A stretch of DNA of 64,000 nucleotides from Pseudoclavibacter terrae (GCF_008831075.1 NZ_WBJX01000001.1:186001-250000); one strand, 5' to 3'. Shown: positions 28,196 through 37,350, counted from the first letter of the stretch. Notes: generated from the letters alone by a model not told the origin. A program made the numbers and translations.

Positions 28196-28279
28196 GGTCC
28201 GCCGCTCGGCGGCTGGGTCGACCGGCGCTCCGGGGCTTCGTGCCTGGTGCTCGCGCCCGTGCTCTGGCCCCGCCCTCTG

Positions 28280-28357
28280 TGGCCAACTTCCGTGATGGAT
28301 GCGCGCCCGTGGCGTTCGTGGTGCCGTACGAATGCGTTTTGTCCCGCAGCTTGGCCA
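28280..28357. repeat. 78-bp palindromic element, TGGCCAACTT family
   Basis: Left arm TGGCCAACTTCCGTGATGG; right end CCCGCAGCTTGGCCA. It is 78 bp long and ends 11 bp before the stop of the convergent tetR gene. Confidence 0.8.
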
Positions 28358-28368
28358 GGTGAACGTCG

Positions 28369-28923
28369 CTACTCGTCGAGGAGGTCGAGGAGCGTGCGGA
28401 TGATCGCCTCGCGCTCCCCGTCGCTCGGCAGGAGCTTCGCGGCCTCGGGGAGGCTCTCGCGTGACTCGCTCACGAACGACGTCGAATGGTAGAGGCCGTC
28501 GCCGAGGAGCTTGGTCATGTGGGCGACGAGTGGACTGCCGGTCGACTCGAGGATCGCGTCGTGCCACGAGCGCTCGAGTTCGAGCACGGCGCGGGTGGCG
28601 CTCTGGTTGCCGTTGCGGGAGAGGTTCATGACGGCGAGCCAGGCGGTGTCGAGCTCGTCGCCCACGGAGCTGCTCATCTCGATGAAGTGGCGGACGGTCG
28701 TAGCCGCGTCGCCTTGCAGCTGGTCCGCGCTTGTCCGTGCCATGCCGGTGAAGCGCTCGATGAGCGCATCCGCCAGCGCCTCCTTCGAGGGGAAGTGGTA
28801 GATGAGCCCGCCCTTGGAGACGCCCGCGATGCGGGCGACGGCGTCGAGGGTGGTCGCGGCGACGCCCACGGTGGTCAGGGACTCCTCGTAGGCGTCGAGG
28901 ATCTTCTCTCTGGCGGAGGTCAT
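28369..28923 (-). CDS. TetR/AcrR-family regulator of efflux pump
   Basis: 184-residue TetR regulator: helix-turn-helix at about residues 5-50 (AVARIAGVSKGGLIYHFPSKEAL) and a variable ligand-binding C-terminus. ATG 28923 has AGGA eight bases upstream; ATG 28932 is a close alternative. It is divergent from the MFS gene, and a TACCG-6-CGGTA operator lies in the 54-bp gap over the MFS promoter, so it most likely represses the pump and is released by drugs that bind it. Confidence 0.92.
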   Translation of the reverse strand: MTSAREKILDAYEESLTTVGVAATTLDAVARIAGVSKGGLIYHFPSKEALADALIERFTGMARTSADQLQGDAATTVRHFIEMSSSVGDELDTAWLAVMNLSRNGNQSATRAVLELERSWHDAILESTGSPLVAHMTKLLGDGLYHSTSFVSESRESLPEAAKLLPSDGEREAIIRTLLDLLDE

Positions 28924-28939
28924 GGCCGACATCCTACAG

Positions 28940-28969
28940 TTGCCAACTGTACCGGCTGGTCGGTATAGT
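28940..28969 (+). promoter_or_regulatory. MFS pump promoter with TetR operator
   Basis: TTGCCA (28940-28945) and TATAGT (28964-28969), 18 bp apart, form a good promoter. The spacer holds the operator TACCGGCTGGTCGGTA (28950-28965), an inverted repeat typical for TetR proteins. The pump ATG is eight bases beyond the -10 box, so the mRNA has almost no leader. Confidence 0.8.
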
Positions 28970-28977
28970 CCTCTTTC

Positions 28978-30498
28978 ATGACCACACTGATCGAACAGCG
29001 CGCAGGCCGGAAGGAGTGGCTCGGCCTCGCGGTGCTGATGCTCCCCGTCCTCCTCGTGTCGATCGACAACACGGTCCTGAGCTTCGCCCTTCCCTACATC
29101 GCGCTCGACCTCCAGCCGAGCGCCGCGATGCAGCTCTGGATCATCGACATCTACCCGCTTGTGCTCGCGGGCCTCCTCGTCACGATGGGCTCCTTCGGCG
29201 ACCGCATCGGCCGCCGCAAGTTGCTGCTCATCGGCTCGACGGGCTTCGCGCTCGTCTCTGTGCTCGCGGCCTTCTCCGTCTCTGCCGAGATGCTGCTCCT
29301 CTCGCGCCTGCTGCTCGGTGTCTTCGGCGCCATGATCATGCCGTGCACGCTCTCGCTGCTCCGCGGCATGTTCCACGACCGCGCCCAGCGCCGCCTCGCC
29401 ATCGCCATCTGGGCGACGGGCTTCTCCGCGGGCACCGCCATCGGGCCGATCGTCGGCGGCGTGCTCCTCGAGCACTTCCACTGGGGCTCCGTCTTCCTCA
29501 TCGCGGTGCCGTTCCTGCTGCCGCTCCTCATCTTCGCGCCGCTGCTCGTCACCGAGTCGCGCGACCCGAACCCTGGCCCCATCGACGTGCCAGCGATCCT
29601 GCTCTCCATGGCTGCGCTCGCGCCCGTCGTCTTCGCCATCAAGCACACGGCGACCGACGGTCTCGACCTCATCTCGGTGGGCTCGCTCCTGGTCGGACTC
29701 CTGTCGGGGTGGCTGTTCGTGCGTCGACTCCTGAAGCAGGAGAACCCGATCCTCGACATGCGCCTGTTCGCGGTGCCCGCCTTCACCGGCTCGGTGCTCG
29801 TGAACCTCGTGAGCGTCGTCGCGCTGGTGGGTCTGCTCTTCTTCCTCTCGCAGCACCTCCAGCTCATCCTCGGACTCACGCCGCTGCAGGCTGGCCTCAT
29901 GCTGCTCCCCGGAACGGTCATGATGATCGTCGCCGGCCTTCTCATCGTGCGAGTCGTGCGCCGCGTGAAGGTGCATATCGCTATGGCGTTCGGCCTCGGC
30001 CTCGCGTTTCTCGCCTACCTGTCGCTGGCGATCACGGGCGGCTCGGCTCCGCTGTGGATGCTCGTGGCCGCGTTCACGCTGCTCGCGGCGGGAATCGCGA
30101 TCGCTGAGACGCTCTCGAACGACGTCATCATCGCGAGCGTCCCTCCCGCGAAGGCTGGCGCGGCGTCTGCTGTCTCGGAGACGGCGTACGAGGTGGGCGC
30201 GGTGCTCGGCACGAGCGTTCTCGGTGGCGTCCTGACGGCAAGCTACCGTTCCGGGATGGTCGTCCCGGACGGCGTGACGGCGGAGCAGGCGGATGCGGCG
30301 CGTGAGACCCTCGCCGGTGCCGTGAACGTCTCGAACGAGCTCGAAGCCGGTGGCATGGCGTCGCAGGCGCAGACCCTCCTCGACTCGGCCTTCCATGCCT
30401 TCGACGCGGGCAGCACGGTCACCTCGGCAGTCGGCGCTGTGCTGATGGTCGGCGCGATCTTCCTCGCGCTCCGCATGGTCAGCAAGACGCCCGCGTAG
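28978..30498 (+). CDS. MFS drug efflux transporter (DHA2, QacA/SmvA-like)
   Basis: 506-residue, 14-helix major facilitator of the drug:H+ antiporter-2 group. TM1 contains DNTVLSFALPYIALDL with the membrane Asp typical of QacA-like pumps; GSFGDRIGRRKLLLIG is motif A between TM2 and TM3 and GFSAGTAIGPIVGGVLLE is motif C. It exports cationic or lipophilic compounds across the cytoplasmic membrane. Controlled by the adjacent divergent TetR gene. Confidence 0.92.
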   Translation: MTTLIEQRAGRKEWLGLAVLMLPVLLVSIDNTVLSFALPYIALDLQPSAAMQLWIIDIYPLVLAGLLVTMGSFGDRIGRRKLLLIGSTGFALVSVLAAFSVSAEMLLLSRLLLGVFGAMIMPCTLSLLRGMFHDRAQRRLAIAIWATGFSAGTAIGPIVGGVLLEHFHWGSVFLIAVPFLLPLLIFAPLLVTESRDPNPGPIDVPAILLSMAALAPVVFAIKHTATDGLDLISVGSLLVGLLSGWLFVRRLLKQENPILDMRLFAVPAFTGSVLVNLVSVVALVGLLFFLSQHLQLILGLTPLQAGLMLLPGTVMMIVAGLLIVRVVRRVKVHIAMAFGLGLAFLAYLSLAITGGSAPLWMLVAAFTLLAAGIAIAETLSNDVIIASVPPAKAGAASAVSETAYEVGAVLGTSVLGGVLTASYRSGMVVPDGVTAEQADAARETLAGAVNVSNELEAGGMASQAQTLLDSAFHAFDAGSTVTSAVGAVLMVGAIFLALRMVSKTPA

Positions 30499-30831
30499 TC
30501 GGCGTCGCCGGCAGCTGTCGCTCGCATCGCGCGGACCCTCGGTGGGTCGTAGGGCTGTGCTGCCAGTCAGGGTGACGTGAGCCCCGAACCGGGGGTCGGG
30601 CTCCAGATTCGGAGCCCCACGTCACCTTGACCGGCAGCGCGTGCGTGGCAGACCGACCCACATCGTCGCTCGTCAGAAATCGCGCGAGACACCGCGACCC
30701 GGTACTGTCGCTGTCGAGCCGTCTTCCAACGCAGGAATCCGCTTCTGCACTGAATACGTTCCGCAGTGGGTGGGCTACTCGACCGTGATGGCTGTTTGCG
30801 TGTATTGCCACACCCAGAGGAGAACCAACGC
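30499..30831. other. Intergenic region upstream of pfkA
   Basis: 333 bp. The first part holds a 78-bp palindromic element (30560-30637). The rest should contain the pfkA promoter and leader; AGAGGAGA at 30817-30824 is its ribosome binding site. No promoter pair is convincing. Confidence 0.5.
30560..30637. repeat. 78-bp palindromic element, GTGACGT family, copy 1
   Basis: Left arm CTGCCAGTCAGGGTGACGTG, right arm CACGTCACCTTGACCGGCAG. A 77-bp relative lies at 45326-45402. It is 62 bp after the MFS stop. Confidence 0.85.
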
Positions 30832-31860
30832 ATGAAGATCGGACTGCTGACCAGCGGCGGCGACTGCCCAGGACTCAACGCTGTCATTCGTGGCAGCGTG
30901 CTCCACGGCATCAAGACCTATGACAACGAGTTCGTGGGCTTCCGCGACGGCTGGCGTGGCGTCATCGAGGGCGACGTCATGGATCTTCCTCGCACGAAGG
31001 TGCGTGGCCTCGCGAAGCAGGGCGGCACGATCCTCGGCACCTCGCGCACGAACCCGTTCGACGGCCCCAACGGTGGCCCCGAGAACATCGCCGTCATGAT
31101 GGAGCGCCACTCGGTGGATGCGCTCATCGCGATCGGCGGAGAGGGCACGCTGGCAGGCGCGAAGCGTCTCGCCGACGCCGGCATCCCTGTCGTCGGCGTG
31201 CCGAAGACCATCGACAACGACCTGCAGGCCACGGACTACACGTTCGGCTTCGACACGGCCGTGCAGATCGCGACCGACGCCATGGACCGCCTCCGCACGA
31301 CCGGTGAGTCGCACCACCGCGTCATGGTGGCCGAGGTCATGGGCCGCAATGTCGGCTGGATCGCGCTGCACTCCGGCATGGCGGCTGGCGCTCACGCGGT
31401 GCTCATCCCCGAGCAGAAGGTGCCGATGACGCAGGTCGCCGAGTGGGTCTCCGAGGTGCACCAGCGTGGGCGCTCGCCGCTCGTCGTGGTCGCCGAGGGC
31501 TTCATCCCCGAGGGCATGGACGAGGTGCTCTCGCAGGGCACCGAGGTCTCCGGCCGGCCGCTGCTCGGCGGAGTCGGCGACTACGTGACCGCCGAGCTCG
31601 AGAAGCTCACGGGCATCGAGACGCGCAACACGACGCTCGGCCACATCCAGCGTGGTGGCGCGCCGACCGGGTTCGACCGCGTGCTCGCGACCCGCTTCGG
31701 CCAGTACGCCGTCGACATGGTCAACGGCAAGCAGTGGGGCAACATGGTCGCGCTGCGCGGCACCGAGATGCAGACCGTGGCCTTCGAGGAGGCCCTCGAC
31801 GGTCTCAAGACCGTCCCCCAGGACCGGTGGGACCAGGCGAAGATCTTCTTCGGCCGCTAG
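30832..31860 (+). CDS. pfkA: 6-phosphofructokinase
   Basis: 342-residue PFK of the actinobacterial type. LTSGGDCPGLNAVIRG is the nucleotide loop, IGGEGTLAGA follows, and VPKTIDNDL is the catalytic block with the base aspartate. The residue after GGE is Gly, as in ATP-dependent enzymes; PPi-dependent ones carry Asp there. The Lys in PKTIDND is shared with the PPi group, a mixed pattern seen in actinobacterial ATP-PFKs. ATP dependence is therefore inferred. It phosphorylates fructose 6-phosphate in glycolysis. Start ATG 30832 behind AGAGGAGA. Confidence 0.93.
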   Translation: MKIGLLTSGGDCPGLNAVIRGSVLHGIKTYDNEFVGFRDGWRGVIEGDVMDLPRTKVRGLAKQGGTILGTSRTNPFDGPNGGPENIAVMMERHSVDALIAIGGEGTLAGAKRLADAGIPVVGVPKTIDNDLQATDYTFGFDTAVQIATDAMDRLRTTGESHHRVMVAEVMGRNVGWIALHSGMAAGAHAVLIPEQKVPMTQVAEWVSEVHQRGRSPLVVVAEGFIPEGMDEVLSQGTEVSGRPLLGGVGDYVTAELEKLTGIETRNTTLGHIQRGGAPTGFDRVLATRFGQYAVDMVNGKQWGNMVALRGTEMQTVAFEEALDGLKTVPQDRWDQAKIFFGR

Positions 31861-31888
31861 GCCGTCGGGTCGCTGACCCGAGATGCAT

Positions 31889-31922
31889 GAAGAGGGCGGA
31901 TGCAGGCGCATCCGCCCTCTTC
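31889..31922. terminator. Stem-loop terminator after pfkA
   Basis: A perfect 15-bp stem, GAAGAGGGCGGATGC with its complement, and a 4-base loop, between the convergent pfkA and DUF3817 genes. Confidence 0.88.
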
Positions 31923-31939
31923 GTGGTCGCGCAGGGTGC

Positions 31940-32476
31940 TCAGTGGGCGCCGGTGGGTCCGACGAGGGCGCCGCTGAGGGAGCCGGTCAGGATGACGACG
32001 GCGAGCACGATGACGGCCGCGCCCATGGTGATCGGCCGGTCCACGAACCAGCGGACGATGCGCTGCAGCGAGAAGCCCTTGGGCGGTGCGTCTCGCCAGC
32101 CGCCCTCGAGGGCGCCGCGGCGCTCAGCCCACCAGTCGTAGACGAGCGTCGCGAACGGCGGGATGGCCGCGAACCAGCCGAGGCCGAACATCCACCACGG
32201 CCAGCGCTGGTTGACGCCGACGAACGCCGTCACGACGAGGTAGACCATGAACATGGCGCCGTGCAGGGATCCGCCGACCGACACGAGCAGGTCGGTGGTC
32301 TGCGTGACGTACTTGAGGAACATGCCGGTGAGCAGCAGGGCCCACGTGATGGCCTCGCCGATCGACACGGCCCGCAGCAGGACTCGCGGCGTGAGGCGTC
32401 GGCCGTCGGAGGGGGTCGTCGATCCGGTCGCCGTGGCCTGCGCCGTGCGCCCGGCCGTCGTGCTCGCTTCTGACAC
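31940..32476 (-). CDS. DUF3817 domain membrane protein
   Basis: 178-residue integral membrane protein of the DUF3817 family, with about three to four helices. The domain begins near residue 30 (PRVLLRAVSIGEAITWALLL) and includes GSLHGAMFMVYLV and QRWPWWMFGLGW. A further C-terminal helix (about 150-170) follows. The first 28 residues are Ser/Thr/Ala-rich. GTG start, three bases after the purQ stop, so it is co-transcribed with purS-purQ; the function is unknown. Confidence 0.85.
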   Translation of the reverse strand: MSEASTTAGRTAQATATGSTTPSDGRRLTPRVLLRAVSIGEAITWALLLTGMFLKYVTQTTDLLVSVGGSLHGAMFMVYLVVTAFVGVNQRWPWWMFGLGWFAAIPPFATLVYDWWAERRGALEGGWRDAPPKGFSLQRIVRWFVDRPITMGAAVIVLAVVILTGSLSGALVGPTGAH

Positions 32477-32479
32477 CGT

Positions 32480-33184
32480 CTAGACGCGGGCGAGCAGCGC
32501 CTCGACGGCGCTGCGGAAGATCGGGAGGCCGTCGAGGCCGGAGGCCATGTGGGTCGCCGTGTCCGGCCCGAAGCCGAGCTCGACCGCGTGCTCGGGGTGC
32601 GGCATGAGGCCGACGACGTTGCCGCGCTCGTTCGTGAGGCCCGCGATGTTGTTGCGTGAGCCGTTCGGGTTGACGTCCACGTAGCGGAACGCGACCTGGC
32701 CCTCGCCCTCGATGCGCGCGAGCGTCTCGTCGTCGGCGATGAATCCGCCCTCGCCGTTCTTCAGCGGGATGGTGATCTCGGCGTTCTTCTCGTACGCGTT
32801 GGTCCATACGGTGTCGTTGTTCTCGACGCGCAGCACCTGGTCGCGGCAGACGAACTTGCCGTGGTCGTTGCGGATGAGCCCACCGGGCAGCAGGTGCGCC
32901 TCGGTCAGCATCTGGAAGCCGTTGCAGATGCCGAGCACGGGGAGGCCGGTGTTGGCGGCCGTGATGACCTCGGCCATGATCGGGGAGTGGCTCGCGATCG
33001 CGCCTGCGCGAAGGTAGTCGCCGTAGCTGAAGCCGCCGGGGAGGATGATGGCGTCGACGCCGTGCAGGTCGTGCTCGCCGTGCCACAGGGCGACGGCTTC
33101 GCCGCCCGCGAGGCGCACGGCGCGCTGCGCGTCGCGGTCGTCGAGCGAGCCCGGGAACGTGATGACGCCGACGCGGGGGCTCAT
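32480..33184 (-). CDS. purQ: Phosphoribosylformylglycinamidine synthase subunit PurQ
   Basis: 234-residue class I glutamine amidotransferase subunit of FGAM synthase. Catalytic Cys is in [11 protein letters not shown], and His/Glu are in [10 protein letters not shown]. It releases ammonia from glutamine for PurL (13620-15977), with PurS as the bridging subunit. Its ATG overlaps the purS stop (ATGA). PurL is encoded 17 kb away. Confidence 0.96.
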   Translation of the reverse strand: MSPRVGVITFPGSLDDRDAQRAVRLAGGEAVALWHGEHDLHGVDAIILPGGFSYGDYLRAGAIASHSPIMAEVITAANTGLPVLGICNGFQMLTEAHLLPGGLIRNDHGKFVCRDQVLRVENNDTVWTNAYEKNAEITIPLKNGEGGFIADDETLARIEGEGQVAFRYVDVNPNGSRNNIAGLTNERGNVVGLMPHPEHAVELGFGPDTATHMASGLDGLPIFRSAVEALLARV

Positions 33185-33546
33185 GAAGCGGAGCCCTTCG
33201 ACTGGACCTCGGCCGCGATGACCGATGCGAGGGACGCCTCGGTGTCGGCTCCGGCGACGTCGTCGATCTCGTCGGCGTCTTCCGCCGTCTCGGTGCCGTC
33301 TGGCAGCACGTCGATCGAGATGACGTCCTCGATGACCCCGTTGGCGAGCAGCTCGTCGGCGACCTGCGAGATCTCCTCCATGAGCTCTGCCGTGACCTCG
33401 CGGTCAGTGGTGATCTCGAAGCGCTTGCCCACGCGCACGTCGTGCAGGTGGTCCTTGCCGAGGCGCGAGAGGGCACCGGCGACGGCCTTGCCCTGCGGGT
33501 CGAGGAGTTCCTGCTTTGGCATGACGATGACGACGATCTTGGGCAT
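33181..33546 (-). CDS. purS: Phosphoribosylformylglycinamidine synthase subunit PurS
   Basis: 121 residues. The PurS fold covers about the first 82 ([19 protein letters not shown] through [12 protein letters not shown]). A further 40-residue acidic tail ([14 protein letters not shown]...) is unusual, since PurS is normally about 80 residues. PurS dimers hold PurL and PurQ together. It opens the purS-purQ-DUF3817 operon. Confidence 0.94.
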   Translation of the reverse strand: MPKIVVIVMPKQELLDPQGKAVAGALSRLGKDHLHDVRVGKRFEITTDREVTAELMEEISQVADELLANGVIEDVISIDVLPDGTETAEDADEIDDVAGADTEASLASVIAAEVQSKGSAS

Positions 33547-33622
33547 CGGGAGCGGCTCCGATCGGTGGAGGAAAGAGACGCCCCCAGCTTACCGTCAGGC
33601 GCGGATGCGCGAGGCTCGTCCA

Positions 33623-33659
33623 GAATGTCGGTGCACACGCATAGCCTTGACCAACATTC
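33623..33659. promoter_or_regulatory. Inverted repeat between purS and AI-2E-type gene
   Basis: GAATGTCGGT (33623-33632) pairs with ACCAACATTC (33650-33659), nine of ten bases. It lies in a divergent promoter space, unlike the palindromic elements, so it may be an operator. Weak support. Confidence 0.3.
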
Positions 33660-33710
33660 GCGGCCGCTGGCATCCCCGCCGGCCGCATCGCTGACATCTT
33701 GGGAGCATCC

Positions 33711-35120
33711 ATGCGCGACAAGCTCAAGCGCCTCTTCAGCGGCGACAAGCGGGTGGGGCGTCCCACGCCAGTGCTGCCCGCGCCCTCCGCGTCCTCCGTC
33801 GCTGCCCAGCTTGCGGCGCAGTCGTCGCCGCCCATCGAGCACCTCGATGCTCCGGCGCGAGATGAGGTCATGGTCGGCGGCAATGCGGTCCAGGCGTACG
33901 CGCCAGACGACGGCGAGGGTCGCGGACGTCGCCCCACGAGCGTCGGCGTCATGTGGACGGACCAGCTGGGTCGCGTCGCGACTCGCGCGCTGCAGGGGCT
34001 CGTCATCGTCGCTGCTGCGACCCTGCTCATCTTCGCCGGGCTGCAGGTCACGATCGTCGTCATCCCGGTGCTGCTGGCGCTCATCGTGTCGGCCGCCGCG
34101 TGGCCGATCATCCGATTCCTCACGTCGAAGAGATGGCCGCCGGCGCTCGCGACCATCACCGTGCTGCTGGCCATCATCGTCTTCCTCGGCGGGGCGCTCA
34201 CGATGGTCGTGCTGCTCGTGCGCAACCAGTGGTCGGAGCTGTCGGAGCAGGCGGTTCAGGGCTTCAACCAGGCCATCGAGTGGGTGAACGCGACGTTCCC
34301 GATCACGATCGACCAGGACCAGATCAACGAGTGGATCGGGCAGGCTCAGGACTTCATCTTCACGAGCCAGTTCGGCAACGCGGCCGCGACCGGGCTCACT
34401 GCTGGCATCTCCGGCGTCACCACGTTCATCACGAGCGGCGTGCTCTTCGTCGTCATCCTGTTCTTCTTCATGAAAGACGGGCCGCTCATCTGGGGGTTCC
34501 TCACGAAGCCGCTCAAGGGCGCGAACAAGCGCCGCGCGCGACTCATGGGGTCCCGTGCGGTGGAGGTCATGGGCGGGTACGTGCGAGGCACGGTCATCGT
34601 GGCGCTCGTGGATGCGGTGTTCATCGGCATCGGGCTCGCCATCGTCGGCGTGCCGCTCGCGTTCCCACTCGCGGTGCTCGTGTTCATCCTCGCGTTCATC
34701 CCGATCGTGGGAGCGACACTGGCCGGCATCCTCGCGGCGCTCGTCGCGCTCGTCACGAACGGGCTCGTCCCCGCCATCGTGGTCGTCGGCATCGTCGTGC
34801 TCGTCAATCAGCTCGAGGGCAACTTCCTCCAGCCGGTCGTGCTCGGCAAGTCGCTCAAGCTGCACGAGCTCGTCGTGCTCATCGCGCTGACGGTCGGCAC
34901 GATCCTGGGAGGCATCGTCGGCACTCTGCTGGCCGTGCCCGTCGCAGCGGTCAGCTGGGCGCTCATCCGCGCCTGGTACGAGCCCCTCGAGAAGCTGCAG
35001 GAAGACGACGCCCTGCCTGATGACATGCGAACGAGGCTGCCCTGGCGCAAGAACCTCGACGAAGACGATGCCCCGGCCGGCGCCGCCTCAGGTGCCAAGG
35101 GCTCGAGCATCGACGTCTGA
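33711..35120 (+). CDS. AI-2E family transporter
   Basis: 469-residue member of the AI-2E (TqsA/PerM) family. An about 80-residue polar N-terminal region precedes helices starting near residue 95. The amphipathic middle region (WVNATFPITIDQDQINEWI) and the C-terminal FIPIVGATLAGILAALVAL/LEGNFLQPVVLGKSLKLH block are diagnostic. Some members export AI-2 or act as Na+/H+ antiporters; the function here is open. ATG 33711 has GGGAG six bases upstream. It overlaps the next gene by one base (TGATG). Confidence 0.88.
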   Translation: MRDKLKRLFSGDKRVGRPTPVLPAPSASSVAAQLAAQSSPPIEHLDAPARDEVMVGGNAVQAYAPDDGEGRGRRPTSVGVMWTDQLGRVATRALQGLVIVAAATLLIFAGLQVTIVVIPVLLALIVSAAAWPIIRFLTSKRWPPALATITVLLAIIVFLGGALTMVVLLVRNQWSELSEQAVQGFNQAIEWVNATFPITIDQDQINEWIGQAQDFIFTSQFGNAAATGLTAGISGVTTFITSGVLFVVILFFFMKDGPLIWGFLTKPLKGANKRRARLMGSRAVEVMGGYVRGTVIVALVDAVFIGIGLAIVGVPLAFPLAVLVFILAFIPIVGATLAGILAALVALVTNGLVPAIVVVGIVVLVNQLEGNFLQPVVLGKSLKLHELVVLIALTVGTILGGIVGTLLAVPVAAVSWALIRAWYEPLEKLQEDDALPDDMRTRLPWRKNLDEDDAPAGAASGAKGSSIDV

Positions 35121-35971
35121 TGTTCGAGCGGCTGACCCGGGGCGCTCGGGAGAAGGGGGTGCTGGCTGAACTCAGCTCGGCGAGCATCGCTGTGACGGTC
35201 CTCGTCGGCGTCTGGACGCTGTACACGGTCGCGGACATCTCGCAGTTCCCGTACGACGCGTCCACGTGGTCGTATGTCGGCATGGGTGCACCAGCGCTCC
35301 TCGGCATCTGGCTGAGCGTCGAGCTGCTGGGCCCGCAGACCAAGCAGCCGTTCCTCGGTCGCTTCATGGTCCGAACCCTCGTCGTGGGTCCGCTCCTCTT
35401 CACGGCGGCGCTGCTGGTCGGCGCAGTGCTCCTGGTGGTGCTCACGCTCACCGGCGGCATCGTGCCGGTCCTCAACGAGGCGAGCAGTCCGGTCGCCGAA
35501 GTGCTGCTCAACGTCTTCCTCACGTGGCTCATCGGCATCGCCGCCGTGATGCTCGGGGCTCTTGTCGGTCTCGTCTTCATCGTGCTGCCGGTCCTCTCCT
35601 GGAGGGACCCGGCCAGAGCCGCCGAGATCAATGGCGAGGAGGTGCCGAAGGGCAGGCTCGCACAGGCGCGGATCGTGCGTCTCACCTTCTCTGGCATGCT
35701 CATGCTGGTCTTCCTCGCGCCAGCGTTGTGGGTCGCCGGCGAAGACAACGCTCGTGCCGACAGTGCTCCGGAAGCGTTCGTCAACGTGTGGCGCGCAGTG
35801 GTCGAGTTCGAGCCGTCATGGTGGGACCGCTACCTCTACGACGTCCTCTGGGTGCTCGGGATGCTGAGTGCACTGCTGCTCGTGGCGTCCGTCGTCGCGG
35901 TCATCATCCTGCAGCGTCCGAAGAAGGGCATGTCACGCGTGGAGCGTGCGACGTATCGAGGCGGCAAGTAG
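35120..35971 (+). CDS. Uncharacterised multi-spanning membrane protein
   Basis: 283 residues with five or six predicted membrane segments (about residues 22-40, 52-70, 85-108, 130-160, 190-212 and 240-262). I recognise no family. The region SWRDPARAAEINGEEVPKG is a charged loop. It starts on the A of the preceding stop codon, so it is made together with the AI-2E-type transporter and may partner it. The N-terminal ERLTRGAREKGVLAELSSAS is cytoplasmic-looking. Confidence 0.65.
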   Translation: MFERLTRGAREKGVLAELSSASIAVTVLVGVWTLYTVADISQFPYDASTWSYVGMGAPALLGIWLSVELLGPQTKQPFLGRFMVRTLVVGPLLFTAALLVGAVLLVVLTLTGGIVPVLNEASSPVAEVLLNVFLTWLIGIAAVMLGALVGLVFIVLPVLSWRDPARAAEINGEEVPKGRLAQARIVRLTFSGMLMLVFLAPALWVAGEDNARADSAPEAFVNVWRAVVEFEPSWWDRYLYDVLWVLGMLSALLLVASVVAVIILQRPKKGMSRVERATYRGGK

Positions 35972-36011
35972 CGGCACGTGCCCGGAGGTCTCCGGCCCGG
36001 CTCCGCAACCC

Positions 36012-36040
36012 TTCAGTCGCGCATCCACTTGTGCTAATGT
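36012..36040 (+). promoter_or_regulatory. Candidate transaldolase promoter
   Basis: TTCAGT (36012-36017) and TAATGT (36035-36040) are 17 bp apart in an otherwise GC-rich space. The resulting 5' leader of about 150 bp contains a stem-loop (CGGGTTCG at 36135 with CGAACCCG at 36161). Confidence 0.4.
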
Positions 36041-36196
36041 CAGGACATAGGCGGCGGTGTGCTGATGCCGAGGCGGACTCGAGGGCGAGCTTCTGCGTCG
36101 GTGCTGGCGCACGAGACTCGATGTCCCGAAACCTCGGGTTCGCGTCTGCCGCGGCGCCGGCGAACCCGGCCCACAGCCACCGATGAGGAGACCAGC

Positions 36197-37309
36197 ATGA
36201 CCCTGCTCGACACCGTGCCTTCCAACGACAACGGCACGCCAGCGACGAAGCTCGCGCCCCTCGCCTGGGCCGCGCAGAACACGAAGACCGCGTTGTGGAA
36301 CGACTCGGCGGACCCCGATGAGCTCACGAAGTCCATCGAGTTCGGGGCTGTCGGTGCGACCTGCAACCCGGTCATCGCGTTCGCGGCCATCAAGAAGCGC
36401 CCGGACGTCTGGGGTCCGCGCATCACCGAGATCGCCGCCCAGAACCCGACGTGGGGCGAGTCGGAGATCGGCTGGCAGGCTGTTCGCGACCTGTCCATCG
36501 ACGCGGCTCGACTCCTCGAGGCGGAGTTCGAGCGAAGCGGTGGGCGGAACGGCCGCCTCTCCATCCAGACCGACCCGCGCCTGCACCGCAACGCCGCAGC
36601 CCTCGCCGACCAGGCCGAGGAGTTCTCCAAGCTCGCGAAGAACATCATCGTCAAGATCCCCGCAACGAAGACGGGCATCGAGGCGATGGAGGAGGCCGCC
36701 TACCGCGGTGTCAGCATCAATGCGACCCTCAGCTTCACCGTGCCGCAGGCTGTTGCCGTCGGCGCCGCGCTCGAGCGTGCCCTCGACCGCCGTGCGGCCG
36801 ATGGCCTCCCCGAGCAGGAGTTCGGCCACGTCGTGACGATCATGGGTGGGCGTCTCGACGACTGGCTCAAGAAGTGGACGACCGCGAACCGCATCCTCGT
36901 CACCCCCGGCATCCTGGAGTGGGCAGGAGTTGCTGCGCTCAAGCGCGCGCACGCCGTGTTCCAGGAGCGCGGCTACCGCAGCCGCGTGCTGTCGGCGGCC
37001 TTCCGCAACCAGCTGCAGTGGTCCGAGCTCGTCGGCGGCGACGTCGTCGTCTCGCCGCCCTTCGACTGGCAGGCCCGCATCAACGAGAACAACATCGCCG
37101 TCTCCGAGCGCATCCACGTGCCCGTCGACGCCGCGATCCTCGAGGAGCTGGGCACGCTCAGCGAGTTCCGTCGCGCCTACGAGGTCGAAGGCATGGCGCC
37201 GGAGGAGTTCGAGAACTTCGGCGCGGCACGCAACACGCTCCGTCAGTTCCTCGACGCGGATGCGCAGCTCGACGCGCTGGTGCGCGAGATCCTGGTGCCA
37301 GCCGCGTAG
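36197..37309 (+). CDS. Transaldolase family protein
   Basis: 370-residue transaldolase-like protein. The Schiff-base lysine is in NIIVKIPATKTGIEAM, preceded by RLSIQTDPRLHRN; GVSINATLSFTVPQAVA and TPGILEWAGVAALKRA are further family blocks. It is longer than and diverged from pentose-phosphate Tal and stands outside any tkt/zwf cluster, so it may use another sugar phosphate. ATG 36197 follows GAGGAG. Confidence 0.82.
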   Translation: MTLLDTVPSNDNGTPATKLAPLAWAAQNTKTALWNDSADPDELTKSIEFGAVGATCNPVIAFAAIKKRPDVWGPRITEIAAQNPTWGESEIGWQAVRDLSIDAARLLEAEFERSGGRNGRLSIQTDPRLHRNAAALADQAEEFSKLAKNIIVKIPATKTGIEAMEEAAYRGVSINATLSFTVPQAVAVGAALERALDRRAADGLPEQEFGHVVTIMGGRLDDWLKKWTTANRILVTPGILEWAGVAALKRAHAVFQERGYRSRVLSAAFRNQLQWSELVGGDVVVSPPFDWQARINENNIAVSERIHVPVDAAILEELGTLSEFRRAYEVEGMAPEEFENFGAARNTLRQFLDADAQLDALVREILVPAA

Positions 37310-37350
37310 GGCATCCACGGCGGCTCTCCGCCACCATCCGCTTCCTGAAC

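Noticed and set aside
28990-30396. Long - strand extension of the tetR frame (675 codons)
   Set aside because: It runs antisense through the MFS gene; the TetR domain begins at 28923 with its own ribosome site and promoter context.
32124-34865. 913-codon open frame on the - strand across DUF3817, purQ, purS and the AI-2E gene
   Set aside because: Overlaps four recognisable genes in other frames and has no protein-like features.
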